A stretch of 34,985 bases of DNA from Coemansia sp. RSA 922. Lineage: Eukaryota > Kickxellomycota > Kickxellomycetes > Kickxellales > Kickxellaceae. Below, in pieces: positions 17,201-28,261 of this stretch. Position numbers and translations under genes: made by a program. Below the pieces are notes generated by a model. The model searched no databases. It was not told the DNA's origin and was given only the letters and a program-made list of their open reading frames with translations. The stretch is from assembly GCA_027577415.1 (NCBI GenBank), contig JANBQS010000111.1:1-34985 (forward strand), given 5' to 3'. The first letter of the stretch is position 1, and each line of letters begins with the position of its first letter.

Positions 17201-20200
17201 AGATCCCAGCCCAGCCCCTTGGCAACGCCTGAATCGCTATAGATATAGTCGACCAACTGCTTGATGTCACCGGTCGAGCCCTGGTTGAATGGAACAACAA
17301 TCAGCTCCGAGTCACGAGAACCGTATGTGCGGTACACGTCTTCAAAGAACAGCGTGGTCTTGCGGCTATAAGAGGATGTCGTAGCAATGACCTTGGCGCC
17401 GCCGCTAAGCAAGCTACAGACGATATCGGCGCCAATGGAGCCCCGACCGCAGCCAGTGACCAAAGCAGTCTTGCCGGCAAAAGACAAACCGCTATCACAC
17501 ATTTCGCTCAAGATCTCGTAGTACATTGTTGACAGCTCTGAGCAGTATGACCAGTCGTAGTCACCCAATTGTTTCCTGAGATGGATAAACGGCGGCATAC
17601 CCTGTGCTGCTGGCTGGCGCATGTGTCCGATAAAAGCAGCAAGCGAAGGCTCATCTGGGCGTGGCACTTCAGAATATGTCACAGTACCGTCGAAGCCAAT
17701 GTCGGCTTGCGGACCAGTGGGAGTAGACTGCTCGTGGTAGATCGGCGGCAGCGTTAGTGATTGAGTACAGACGTCATGCAGTTCCGACACGAGCTTAATT
17801 ACCGGCTCCAGCGAATCATCGTTTGCCGCCTGCAAGATAGACAGCGTCCCAGCAAGCATCTGAAGCAAGCCTGGGCTAGAACGGTTCTTCAACCGCTGAA
17901 GGCCAGCGTCGTCGACAATCGCTGGTGCATTGGTAGATCCAGAAGCACAACTAGCAATCGCCTGCTGGATCAGCTCATACGCCTCCTGCCGCACCCAGTT
18001 CCAGCACGAGTCAAAGTGGCGAGCCTTGCGTGAGTCAAACATCGGCTGCAAGCCGTCGATGAACTTTTCTCCCAATTCCGTCGAAATACTGTCGAGCCTG
18101 GTTTGCATCTCAGCCGATCTGGATTGCTCGTTTTCAGCCAAACGAGCTCCCTCACGCAAGTCCATTCCAGCATAGCGCGCCAGGACCTGGATCTGCTGAC
18201 GGATGTGCTCGTGCTGCTTTTGCTGCAACTTCTTCATCTCGGCGCTGCTGACGATGGGTGCGCCAGTCTGACCACTGGAGCCGCCAGCGCTGGTGACAGC
18301 ATAGGAGATACCAGCCTTAGCAGCGTACGCCTGAGCCACGGTGCTCAGCCATGACTTGGCTTCACTATCACCATATAGTCGGCTGGAAGGCTCCATCGTC
18401 AGAGCTATCAGCAACAGTGCGTCTTGGCGCTGGGGGCCCAGTCCATACACTGACTGCAAAGTGCTCCGTGCCGACGACAACGAGAATCCACCTGGCATCT
18501 TGTTACTAAAGAGCCGGGCCAGTTGCGCCAGAGTATGCTTGCCCAATCTACCACCAAACGCACCGATTACAGCCGCCAGATCTTTCAGCGAGAGTTCTTC
18601 GACCATGTCAGGAACTTTGCCACCGAACTCCTTGTGCAAGTCGCCGACAATCTCATTCTGGAGTGTCGACTTGCCAACTACGAGACTCTTAATCGACTTC
18701 GCCGTAGATACGTCGGCCAACGAGCGCTTTAGCTTGTGCGCAATCAAGGCGTGTACAACATCCAAAGCCTGAAGCGGAGTGTCGACAAGTGGCACCCCGG
18801 CGCCTGATGGCTGCACGGTGGGCGCAATGGACTCGACCGCAACAGTCGTTACAGGCAATATAGGCTGCTCAGGCTGTGCTGGAATGGCGCTGAGAGTCGG
18901 CTCACTCACTTCCGGGCGCTGCTGGGTGTAGTAGATCGCATCTCTGTCACGCTCGACATGAAGCACATCCACACGCTTGCCAGAATATACCTTTCTCTTG
19001 AGCGTCTTGGCTGCCATGCCGCTAAGAACTGGACTGACCCCAATCTCGACCGTGCGACACACACCCAGTTTGCCGAACAAAACGTCCTGAGTGCCAATCC
19101 ATTGTACGGGTGAGGCGAACTGGTAAGCCAAGAGTTCAACCAGCAACGTCGCTGCCAGCCTAGCAATGTCGTCAGAATTGTCCACAGCGGCATCACTCCA
19201 CGTATCTAACACACTAGCGGCTACAGGTGACTCTGTGATGCTGTGGACCAGGCTAAAGTACTCTCGCGACACCTCGAAAGGCACCGCGGTCAGGTTGGGA
19301 ACGTAGTGGAGATGAAGTGCTGAATAGTTGATATTCTCGGACAGGATCTTATCTTGAAGGAACGATCGGAACTCATCGACACCCGAAAGGAGTTGACTGG
19401 AGTGGAATGGCACGTCAATGCCCGGCAAAGGAATAGTTGCACGACCACGCACAGGTTTGCTGTCGACGGGTTTGGCCAAGACATCGCAGACGATTTGAGC
19501 AATGTGCGTTTGCCAGTCGTCGTCAGTGGACGCGCCATGGCTAGCAACGCCATCGAGAACCAGGCGCAACACCGCCAGCTGACGCAGCGTTCCAGCGACA
19601 ACATACTGTAAGCCGCGCACGTTGTAGTTGACAACCTCCAGTAGCCCATTGCCGTGCTCACAAATGGCAGTGACAGCCAATGTCAACATATTCCCATCGA
19701 TGACACAACCCAAGCGCGACGGATCTACAGCAGCCATGCCGTACTGAGAACGTCCCTGATAATCGCGCTCGACTGCCGATTGCATGAGCATGCCTCGGAA
19801 AAAGCCGATATCCAAGACGCATTCGGGTGTAAACACACTGCTTAGCGAAGACAACGCTGCGAACTCACCAAGCGAGTGGCCGGCAAATGCGGCATCACTT
19901 TGAACCAGCGAGTTGGCATGCATGTCAGCCACTGCCGCCATGGCAAACGTAACCAAGGCGACTTGCGTGAACTGCGTCGAGTTGAGGAGGCCAGTAGGCG
20001 ACCGGTGCGTGTAGCTCGACGAATCTAGAGTAATCTCAGGGAACAGCGGGACAAGTTTGTCCTTATCGCCTTTGCACCTCCTGGTAAGAGACATGTAGCT
20101 GCGCTGGATATTCTCGCCGGTTCTGCTGCCAAAGTGTACTGTCAGCTCCTTGGGGTTGGTTCGAACGATCTCAAGCAATGAGACGCCGTACTTGCCAACC

Positions 20201-23200
20201 ATATGCTGGTCTGCTCGATCCCAGACCTCACGGGCGGCAGCAGATTGCTTGTAGAGCTCCATGCCCATGCCGACCTCTTGCGAGCCCTGGCCGGTAAAGA
20301 CATAGGCTGTAGCTGGCTGCTCAATCTCGGCGGCGCACTCGAGAACTGAACCACCACCGACCTTTGACGTAGCACCCTTGACCACCATGCGTCCGCCCTT
20401 CATGCCAACATGGAACAGATCTGTGCGTAGCTGATCCTTAGGTAGAACCATTCCGACAAAGTTGGTCTGGTACATGCGAATACGCTCGGGCTCGTCATTG
20501 GCAGCATGGCACTCTACTAGAGCTCTAGTCGACGCGCTAGTCCACAATCCATGCGTAATTGTGCCCGGCAGTCCGACGATATCAGCAACGTATGGATTGA
20601 CGTGGATTATATTACCATCGGCCGACACTCTGGCGTACTCCTGGTTCGAATCAGGGACCGTGACTTGTAGCAGCTCCTGGTTGCCTGGGGATACCAGCGA
20701 GTAACCATCTCCGTCAGACAGCAACGTGGTTGAAGGCAATTCATACCGACGCATGTACTCGATCACTTGATCCTTGACTGACGTACCGCAAGCAAAGTCG
20801 ATGTTGGCAATATGGACCAAGCGACCCGAGCGAGTAGTAGTAAAGGCACGGCCAGTTGTAGAGATGCTGGAATAAACAGCCTTACTCTGAAAGTGGTACA
20901 CTGAATCAAGACAAAACTCGACTTGCGAACCAGGTGACAAGCGAGCTGAGCCAGTTTCGCAGTAGGCAAACCACTCCTTAGCTTCAAGCACAGCAACATC
21001 GCTCTCCGTGGCCAATTGGATAGTAAACCACTGTTGACTCGCTCGCTTAAACGCATTATCGATGCAGACGGCAAAGTTGCGGCAGAGAAAGGCAGTCTCG
21101 ATATGCGCCACGGCTTGACCACTACGACTAAGAATGCCAACAATTGTGAGGCGCTTGCCGGAGGCCGTATTGACAATCTCTCCAACGTGCAAGCTGCTGC
21201 TGATCTTGTCGCCAACCATCAACGGGGTAGTGCCATCCACCAGCGCCATTTTGTTGTAGAGATGGACAGTACTAAGCGCCCCGTCACCCAACACCGTCGA
21301 AGATAGAACACGCATTATGGACGGCGTAGCGGCATAGTATAAGAACTCCATAGGCGCACGTAGACCCGAGATGGTTGCGTATGAGTAGTGCCGCGAGCTG
21401 TTGCCAACTATCTGACACACCGAGTCGACGTGCTCCTTGGTAATCTTGAATCCCGCGCCAATGAGCCTTTCATCTGGATCAGCCTGGTCTTTGAACGCTG
21501 TCGGTTCGTCAGAGTTGTCAATCCAAGTCTCGCCGTAAAGACGCCGTATGCGGTCACCATGGCCCTCGGTCACCAAATGGATAGGCGTCAGATGCTGCGC
21601 TGGCTGGTACGCAAAGAGACACTGCAAAGTGGCGAGTCCCGTGGGAGTAGGCTGGAAGATCTTTAGCTCGATGGTGTTGTCCAAGCGCTCGATTCGAAGG
21701 TCGACGTCTCCGTGGCAGTTGGTAATGGCAAGCGACTGAGGTTGACAGTTATCCATATGCACAGTAACGACTTGGCCGGGGCGAGGACGCAAAACACGCG
21801 GGATATAGTTGTCGACATAGCTAGAGCCCTCGACAATCACCGGCGCAGTCAACAAGGAGCGCAACCAACTATTACTCGAACCAGCAAGGATATCGAGCCA
21901 GATGTTGAGATCGGGCAGCTGGTCCAGAGCACAAGGCAACAGATACGTGCGCTTTGAGTCAGTCGTTTGGACATTGACATTCGCTGGTAACGTCGCAGCT
22001 CCTGGTTGAGCACCAACATACTCGACAACTGGGACATTTGCAGCATCGCCACCGTAGTTGCGGCTAAGCAGCGCGGCAATATGGCCGTGATATATGCCGT
22101 CCAGGATGTCCTTAACTGGCTCATTGACAATAGTAGAGTAACAAGCAGCAAAAGGGCCCTGTTGAATGGCTACGCGCTGTGGGTCTTGATCGAGTATAAC
22201 GTCCAAGTTCTCTGATTGCCAAAAACTGTCTTTCACAAGAGCAATGGCAAAATCGGCATCCAGAGCGACAATAAATGGAACTGGTTTTTGACCACGACGC
22301 TTGCAGATACCGACAAAAAACTGGATATCCTCAGAGCACAGCAACTGGGACTCGGCAGCTGGATATTTATCTGTAAAGGACTGCACTAGTTTGGCCGGAG
22401 GTACATCCTGAAGGTCAGGCACAATCGACATCTCAGGCAAGTCCATTCCAAGACGACGCTCAGCGCGCGCAACAAAGTCAAATATCATTTGGCTGTACGA
22501 CTCGTGGATCCAGCGCTGCTGGTGCCTGACGTACATGAGCTCAACCAGGCGGCTAATAACCTCGGCATAGGTCATTTCCTCTAGATCCACTACACGGCCA
22601 TCAGACTTGCGACCAAACCACGGCCTGCAATAGTCGCTGTTGAGGCGAGCAATAATCTCGTCCTTTTGAGCTAACAGCAGCGCCGCGTGATTCTCGCGGG
22701 GTTGAATGAGAATAGTGGATCTCAAGTCATTCACAAACACCATAGCTCTTGTGGCAAGGACATGGTTGAGCTCGCCGTACTCGCTGCTAACTGTCATCAC
22801 ACCCCCGCTTGGAGCGTCATACGTCTTCTGCCACTCGGCGTCGCTCAGACCAGATGCAGCGACTATTAGCTCCTTTGCCGCCAGCGACGTACCGGCCTCC
22901 TTGGCGACCATCACTCGCGACCCAAGCAAAATACCGTCGAATGGCATCGGCGAGCGGCCAAATAGAGTGCTCCAGTAGCCAGTGAGGTACGGCAGCGAAC
23001 CCTCCGCATCGCCAAATCCAGACCCAGCAATCAATACGATGTTGCGACAGGCACGGATGGCGGCATAGGTCTCAAGAACCGGCTGGTGAAAGTCCTCAAA
23101 CGAGTGATGGCCGCCGGCTCTGCCGCCCGTCCACTGTAGCACAACAGGAAAGTCGGCGCGTGCCTTGGCTATGTTGACAACATCTCGAATAGCTCCGGCA

Positions 23201-25352
23201 GTACTGGGCTTGAAGGCAACATGACGAATGCCAACCGAACACAGCGAGTCGATGATAGATTTTGCGCTGTCGAGAGATGGGACACCGCCGCCAATGCACA
23301 GACCAGCAATGGGCACGCCCTTGGCACGCATACGTAGCAAGGCAGGAAACTGAAAGCCCCACATGCGTTGGTTCATGTAGATACAGTTGAGCGTAATTCC
23401 TTGTCCGGGGTTGACCAGCTTCACCAGGTTATCGATCTTGCGCTCCATGTCGCTCTTGGTGTGCATGCCTCCGCCAGCCAGTTCAGCATGGTATCCAGCG
23501 TTGTTGATAGCAGCGACAAAGCCCTCGTTGACCGTGGTTGGAGTCATACCGGCAACCATTACTGTCGGCGCTCCTATAATGCGAGACATTGGCGTGTCAA
23601 TGTGGAGCTGGTCGTCGTGGGTGGTACGGACTAGCTTGGGTCCAAACTCCGCCAGCCAGTTGGGGACAGTCGTGACGCTTGCCAGATCCGTCTTGTACAA
23701 ATCGGCCTTGGATCCCATGTATGGCTTGGAGCTGCGAGAGACCAATGCGCCAGCGCATACGACAGGAATGCCCAAGCCTTCAATGTTCTTGTAAGCTATA
23801 AACCCAAATCCACTGAGCCCACCCGGCCCAAAGTCAACAACATGAGTAACACCATGATATCGAGTACTCAAAGGCCAGCTAACAGGAAGCACAAGCATAC
23901 TACGCAGCAAGTACAAGGTCAGATCAGCCTCGGTGCGAATGTCGTGACCATCGTCGCCAGCACGGACTGCAATCTGCATGTCCTCCGAACAAAGGACCCA
24001 CCCCTTCTCCACTGCCATTGCGCATGCCTCATTGGCCGCAGGCTCAAGCAGTGGGCAATGGTACGGCGCCGTGATAGTCGTATACTGAGCAACGATCACC
24101 GGTTTGCGCTTGGGAAATGGGATACGTGACTGGTCCTGGTCTGGGTCTGCCGACTCGCTGTGCAAGAATTCGACAAACTTTGCCGCAGACGAGATTTCGC
24201 TGGCCACGATAAACTGGTCTACAGTGTTGGCCACGGCCAAAAAGGCGTGCTCAGCGGGCGATGGCTGGCGGCTGTTAAATTCGACAATCAACTCCTCAAG
24301 CGCAGGTTTGGTGAGTCCCTGGATCGATACCATGGGACGCGACTCTATACCGGAATTGGGTTTACTCAGAACTTGACAACAAGGGTAATGGAGCTGAGGG
24401 ATGGCGCCTGACAGCATTTGGATACCAAGAATCCTCTCTCCAATGTAGTATAGCGAATTCTCATCGGTAAGAGAAGCGAAGACAGCAGCAACTGCTATTC
24501 CCTGGCTGTGGCCGACAGCGACTACAAGCAATGAAAAAAGGGATTCAGCATTTATCTCATATTAGTTAATGTTTTAATTTTTGTTTGTGTATGCCAGTTG
24601 CATGTATCACGTTGTAACTTACCATTGAAGCGCTTGACTAATTCGCCAGGAGATATCCCAAGAGTCTTGTACAAAACCATGACGTGCATCAGCTGAATGA
24701 GCCCAACGATAGGTAGTGCGACAGGTGTTGAGGTCAAGTATGGCGCATTAGGCATTGTGTCGGGGGTGGTCAGCCAAGCAAACACATTGAGGCCCTTGGA
24801 GTAGACAAAGCTGACACGCTTATCCTGCGACTCGCGCTGCATAAAGTCGGACATGTGAGAGACAAAGTCGGATAACAGCGGGCGATAGACGTCAAACAGC
24901 CACACCGCTTCGTCAATAGTACTGCCAAAGCCGCGTTGGCCGCCAAACAATGCCATCAGCGAAACAGAGTCTGAAGAAAACAGCGCAGGGAGTGGAACGG
25001 CTGACTTGTGAGGGCTATCAGCGGCTGACCAAGCTGAAAAGTAGCCTCTCAGCACGCGCTGAGCAGCAGGCTTGTCGAGACCGTGCGCTTGGATAATAAC
25101 GTGGATGTCGCTTTCAGCAGTGCCGTAGGTCTGGCAAAAGGCGTCAAAGACGGCACGCGCAGCATCAGAGCTGCCCTGGCGTACGCAGTGCTGGATAAAA
25201 GCGGCATGGAGCTCAATAGCACTTGATAGCTCGGTCGAATCAGCGCTAAAGGTGTGGACAAGATCCTGAACCGTAGAGTCGCGAGCAATGGCTGCATTGA
25301 ACATGGTTGTAACAGAGCCACGTTGTAAGGTGACCTGCTCAAGAGTAGTCAT
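14296..25352 (-). CDS. FAS: Fatty acid synthase, single-chain beta-alpha fusion, without C-terminal phosphopantetheinyl transferase
   Basis: Two exons (25352-24623 and 24521-14296) join in frame to 3651 residues. The start at ATG 25352 aligns best with FAS beta; an in-frame ATG at 25409 would add 19 residues. Domains in order are acetyltransferase (GHSQG, Ser249), enoyl reductase (MTPTTV 569-574, His715-His716), dehydratase hot-dog (HVNPY from 1550), malonyl/palmitoyl transferase (GHSLGE, Ser1793), the alpha N-terminal part, ACP (GKST, pantetheine Ser2195), ketoreductase (Tyr2758 in GLYGECKMG) and ketosynthase (Cys3224, His3459, His3500). The spacings of the ketosynthase triad match yeast FAS2. 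The protein stops 151 residues after His3500 at NPLARAKYDPKSGEYKF, so the PPT domain of fungal FAS alpha is absent. It makes palmitoyl/stearoyl-CoA in the cytosol. Activation of its ACP must come from a separate transferase or from an exon I cannot see. Confidence 0.95.
24522..24622 (-). other. Spliceosomal intron of the fatty acid synthase gene
   Basis: The 101-nt intron runs from GTAAGT (donor, from 24622 downward) to TTGCTTGTAG (acceptor, ending 24522). A CTAAT branch-like site lies within AACTAATATG upstream of the acceptor. Splicing joins ...VKRFN to V-AVGHSQG and restores the conserved acetyltransferase serine motif. The total exon length is divisible by three. Confidence 0.92.
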
Positions 25353-25498
25353 GGGTGTTGTAATGTCCGCAGATGTAAAAACCGATGTATTCTGGAATAA
25401 AAATGACATAGGAACAAAGTGTGTTGAAAGAGGAAAAGCAACACTGCACAAGCATATAGTAATTTCTTAAGGATGGCAAGCATCCCGTTCTGGGAATA

Positions 25499-25543
25499 CT
25501 ACCGCTCCTTGCTTGCTTGATTGGGCGACATGCGGTAGTCGCC
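25499..25543. promoter_or_regulatory. Inverted repeats in the fatty acid synthase promoter
   Basis: CTACCGC (25499-25505) and GCGGTAG (25532-25538) are 7-bp inverted arms. GGCGAC (25524-25529) and GTCGCC (25538-25543) form a second, overlapping dyad. They sit about 150-190 bp upstream of ATG 25352. They are a candidate activator site; no known lipid-regulatory element was recognised. Confidence 0.35.
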
Positions 25544-26455
25544 ATGAGAGCCGTGGGTGCTAGACCTCTAATTGGTCAGAGAATGTAGTCATGAACAAAC
25601 ACCTTGCCGGAACACCTTTGTTTAGTGAAAGTGAGGCGCAATCCTTAAAGCATATTGTGCAATTGTGCTTTTTTTTTCTCCCATCGAGCATCACACGGCA
25701 CCAGAACACAGTGAGAAATTCACATCGTCACATTTATATTTTATCACAATGTATTGATATGACTATTGAGTTTTCTACGCCTCTCTATTGAAAACAAATC
25801 TACATTTCTTATCAGCTTTTCCATCTGCAAGAGAAAAAATCGTCCGGACTTATCCAGAGTACAAAGGAGGATTGGCTAGCAGAGTAGATAGGGGTACAGG
25901 AATGGTACATAGTTGTAATCTCGATGACAGACAATGGTTGCGGACCCTCGATACAACGTCTCTAAAGGTACTGCCGGGCTCAGGAGGGTAGGTATCGAGG
26001 AACACTTGGCTAGCCGATTACTGTTGCTCCTGTACCAGAGCTGCAAGATCAATCACGCAACTGGCCAGACAGTCCAGGTGGAGCGCTTCTGACCAGGGTC
26101 TCCAAGTTGCTGGCAAACACCTCTGCGGTGTCGACTGCAAGTGCACTGCCTTCTACCAACAGCAAGATGTGCCCAAGAAAACTTTGTGCCCACCTGCACT
26201 ACCCGACTATGCTACGCCTAACAGGATCCGCTTACCTACGGCTATGTAAGAAGACAGTCAAAAGACTATATAAACAATCCCCTGTCATTAGTTGGATACC
26301 AGTTTAGCCATTCTCACTCTTGAGTATTTTTTTCAATACATACCCTCTAACGCTCACTTCCTTGGCTGCCAAAGCCAAGTAGTTGGTATTATAGTTGATT
26401 GTGAATAATAATTTGAAAAGAAGGAGTACTGCATCCAAAAAACCTATTATGCAGA
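25544..26455. other. Intergenic between the fatty acid synthase and CaaX gene B
   Basis: No gene can be supported here. Between about 25990 and 26250 one plus-strand frame stays open for some 85 codons without an ATG and includes CGVDCKCTAF. It might be a retroelement relic, but neighbouring frames are as open and no domain is recognisable. A TATATAAA at 26267-26274 leads to no ORF. CTTGGCT (26361-26367) and AGCCAAG (26373-26379) form a small hairpin. Confidence 0.3.
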
Positions 26456-26513
26456 AAAAGACTACTAACTGGCTGTCCATCTAGCGAGCTACTGCAGGTA
26501 AAAAAGTAAATTT

Positions 26514-26921
26514 CTACATAACAGAACAGCCGAGTTTCTTAGCAATACTTCCAAAGTAAGTTGACTGCTCATGCTTTCCATTTGACTGCTGTTTTAAAAC
26601 CAAAGCGTAGTTGTATAGGGCCTGAATCCCCTTAGATTCAATATAGCGCCAAGCCATATCTATCTGTTCCCTTGTTCCAAGGAATATATAAAAATACCCC
26701 TCACTATCTCTATCGCTTTCTCTATCCGAACCTACATTTTCAGCTCTGATTGGCGAAAAGTCATTTTTTCGTATGATCCAGACTTCATGATCAGCCATAT
26801 GGTTTTGAAGAGTGGATAGCATGGTGCGATCAAACTCCTCTACAGACATATCGCGATCTAAATCTTCTATAGATAATATAATCTCCCCCTTGCATGATTC
26901 CATAACGCAATACTTGAACAT
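26514..26921 (-). CDS. Orphan protein with C-terminal CaaX prenylation box (copy B)
   Basis: This 135-residue protein starts at ATG 26921 and is about 37% identical by eye to the protein at 12879. Conserved parts are the MFKYCV start, EEFD, RKND, SEGYFYIFLG and a C-terminal SIAKKLGCSVM. CSVM is again a farnesyl-type CaaX box, so the lipid anchor is the best conserved functional feature of an otherwise fast-changing pair. Compared with copy A there is a small insertion of acidic and Arg residues before EGYFYIF. There is no signal peptide. It lies upstream of the synthase gene in the same direction. The function is unknown. Confidence 0.7.
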   Translation of the reverse strand: MFKYCVMESCKGEIILSIEDLDRDMSVEEFDRTMLSTLQNHMADHEVWIIRKNDFSPIRAENVGSDRESDRDSEGYFYIFLGTREQIDMAWRYIESKGIQALYNYALVLKQQSNGKHEQSTYFGSIAKKLGCSVM

Positions 26922-27038
26922 TATTGTTTATACTATTCGCTGTTGCGGCTGTTGGTAGGTAAAAGTGTATGTTCAGAGAAGATAATATGTGTTGTGCTTA
27001 TCCTGAAGGTAAAAAGTAGGGGTGGCGACAGCTTGGGG

Positions 27039-27045
27039 TTTTATA
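27039..27045 (-). promoter_or_regulatory. TATA box of CaaX gene B
   Basis: The plus strand reads TTTTATA, that is TATAAAA on the minus strand, 124 bp before ATG 26921. It is the exact counterpart of 12751-12757. Confidence 0.6.
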
Positions 27046-27324
27046 GCAGGAAGGGGTGGATTATTCTCTCGCAGTAGGGATATTCAGCCAGGGAAAAATC
27101 CGCCCTCTCTCCCTTTTTTTCCTTTGGTAGGCAGCGAAGAAGCAGCCGCAATGAATGTAGTTCTTTTCTTCTAAGAGTATCCCAGGAGATCAGCTGTTCA
27201 CCCGTGATAATGGTTGACTGTGTACTCCCCTCTCTTATCCAAGTTGTAGCTTCCTTTGAAACAAAGGAATACGAAAGAGGCTGCACCAATCACAGCATGA
27301 TACCTTAGAAGGTAGCATACCTCC

Positions 27325-27531
27325 ATGTTGCCGACCTGCTGTTCGGGTGCACTTTCCAGAAAGAAAACTAAATGTCAGCTGGTAGCGCCTAGTCATGGCA
27401 ACATTCATCATGAGCTTGAATGCGATGCGTCCAGTCAGGTGATCTGTCTCTGTCAGTCATCACACAATAGCAGTCAGCAAGTTGCAGATTCGTCTTTTTT
27501 GCATTTCACTTGCAAGCAAACATGGAAATAA
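27325..27531 (+). CDS. Possible Cys/His-rich 68-residue protein (copy B, antisense in the upstream region)
   Basis: This copy encodes exactly the same 68 residues as 12267-12473, with the same ATG and TAA. The two silent differences between copies are the only changes across 207 bp. The ORF runs away from CaaX gene B, so each arm would hold a divergent gene pair about 400 bp apart. It also contains the CGCTACCAGCTGAC motif (minus strand, 27374-27387), so a regulatory reason for its conservation competes with a coding one. Confidence 0.3.
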   Translation: MLPTCCSGALSRKKTKCQLVAPSHGNIHHELECDASSQVICLCQSSHNSSQQVADSSFLHFTCKQTWK

Positions 27532-27583
27532 TTAGTAGGTAGCTCTTAAATCGTTAGCTTGATTACTGGTAGCCTCCAGTTAG

Positions 27584-27948
27584 AAAACAAATTCCATGCG
27601 ATCACACAATCTTGCTTAACATCAGCTATGCCGTTGTGAGACCTTTGAAAGTCTCGAAATCCATTTGATTCATAAGAATGTTAATAGAAAAATTGAGATG
27701 CGGTCTGTCTTAAACCAATTAATTGTCACAGGTGTTTAGATGATAATTACCTCTATATACAATCACATACACTAGACACTTGTGATTGCTGTCAAAGTTG
27801 GAGTGGGGCTATTAAAGATCAACTCTTGCCTATGGAATTCAAATATAAAAAAGACAAAGCTGGCATCCATCCAACCTTTCGACATTATCCTTATTGGTTA
27901 CTTTACACTTAGCTTTCACTACCTTTACTTTAAAATATTGTTCATACG
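27584..27948 (+). promoter_or_regulatory. Intergenic with TATA promoter of a micro-ORF
   Basis: This is A/T-rich DNA without a gene. From about 27744 (GATGATAATTACCTC) and 27844 (TATAAAAAAGACAAAGCTGGCA) it matches the relic at 14041-14250. The TATA box is 105 bp before ATG 27949. Confidence 0.45.
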
Positions 27949-28032
27949 ATGAGTGACTCTGATGACAGCTGTCACGTTGATGGCACCAACATATACCCTT
28001 GCGGAAATTGTGGTAAAAAAATCACTGATTAA
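27949..28032 (+). CDS. Micro-ORF of 27 residues with a CXXC, possibly a truncated gene
   Basis: An ATG behind a consensus TATA promoter opens only 27 codons, MSDSDDSCHVDG followed by TNIYPCGNCGKKITD. PCGNCGKK looks like the first knuckle of a zinc ribbon whose second half is missing. Ten bases after the stop the sequence turns into the retroelement tail at 28041. A truncated small zinc-binding gene is therefore likelier than a complete 27-residue protein, but either is possible. Confidence 0.35.
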   Translation: MSDSDDSCHVDGTNIYPCGNCGKKITD

Positions 28033-28040
28033 CCCGTTGG

Positions 28041-28125
28041 CATCCAGGGATAGATATCTCGTTCTCACTTCTTTATACGCTTATATACATATTTCTTATT
28101 TACGCTCTAGTTCACTACGCTCACT
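28041..28125 (+). mobile_element. Retroelement 3' tail, second copy
   Basis: CATCCAGGGATAGATATC, then GTTCTCACTTCTTTATACGC and CACTACGCTCACTAA follow in the same order as in the minus-strand element at 13370-13480, with several substitutions. Only the tail is present, as expected of a strongly 5'-truncated insertion. Clear target-site duplications were not found. Confidence 0.45.
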
Positions 28126-28261
28126 AACAATTTCAATAATATTGGTCTAGCTTGAGATAGACCTTGACTATTTACAGCCCCTCTCAACGCATACTAGGTA
28201 TCAAATGCCACTTGATATAAGAATAATTTTGCTCCAAACTTTCAAATGCAAAAAAAAAAAC

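Larger units (their letters stand above)
26456..27583 (-). repeat. Inverted repeat arm B (CaaX gene unit)
   Basis: This is the reverse-orientation partner of arm A (12215-13337), covering the 3' flank, CaaX gene B and about 660 bp of upstream DNA. The outer limit is the GGAGGCTAC block at 27571-27580. Most upstream differences fall in one patch near 27130-27175, corresponding to 12625-12660 in arm A. Confidence 0.85.

Noticed and set aside
20640..20665. GGTTCGAATC-like tRNA B box
   Set aside because: It is FAS coding sequence without tRNA arms around it.
24552..24622. Extension of the first FAS exon through 24552
   Set aside because: The residues after VKRFN are intron translation; a GTAAGT donor and TTGTAG acceptor restore the GHSQG motif.
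25788..25991. 67-codon plus-strand ORF
   Set aside because: It starts at TTG, has no recognisable motif and no promoter, and lies in repeat-like intergenic DNA.
25990..26250. Open frame with CGVDCKC, possible Gag-type knuckle
   Set aside because: The spacing does not fit a CCHC knuckle, there is no ATG, and other frames are similarly open; kept only as a remark on the intergenic region.
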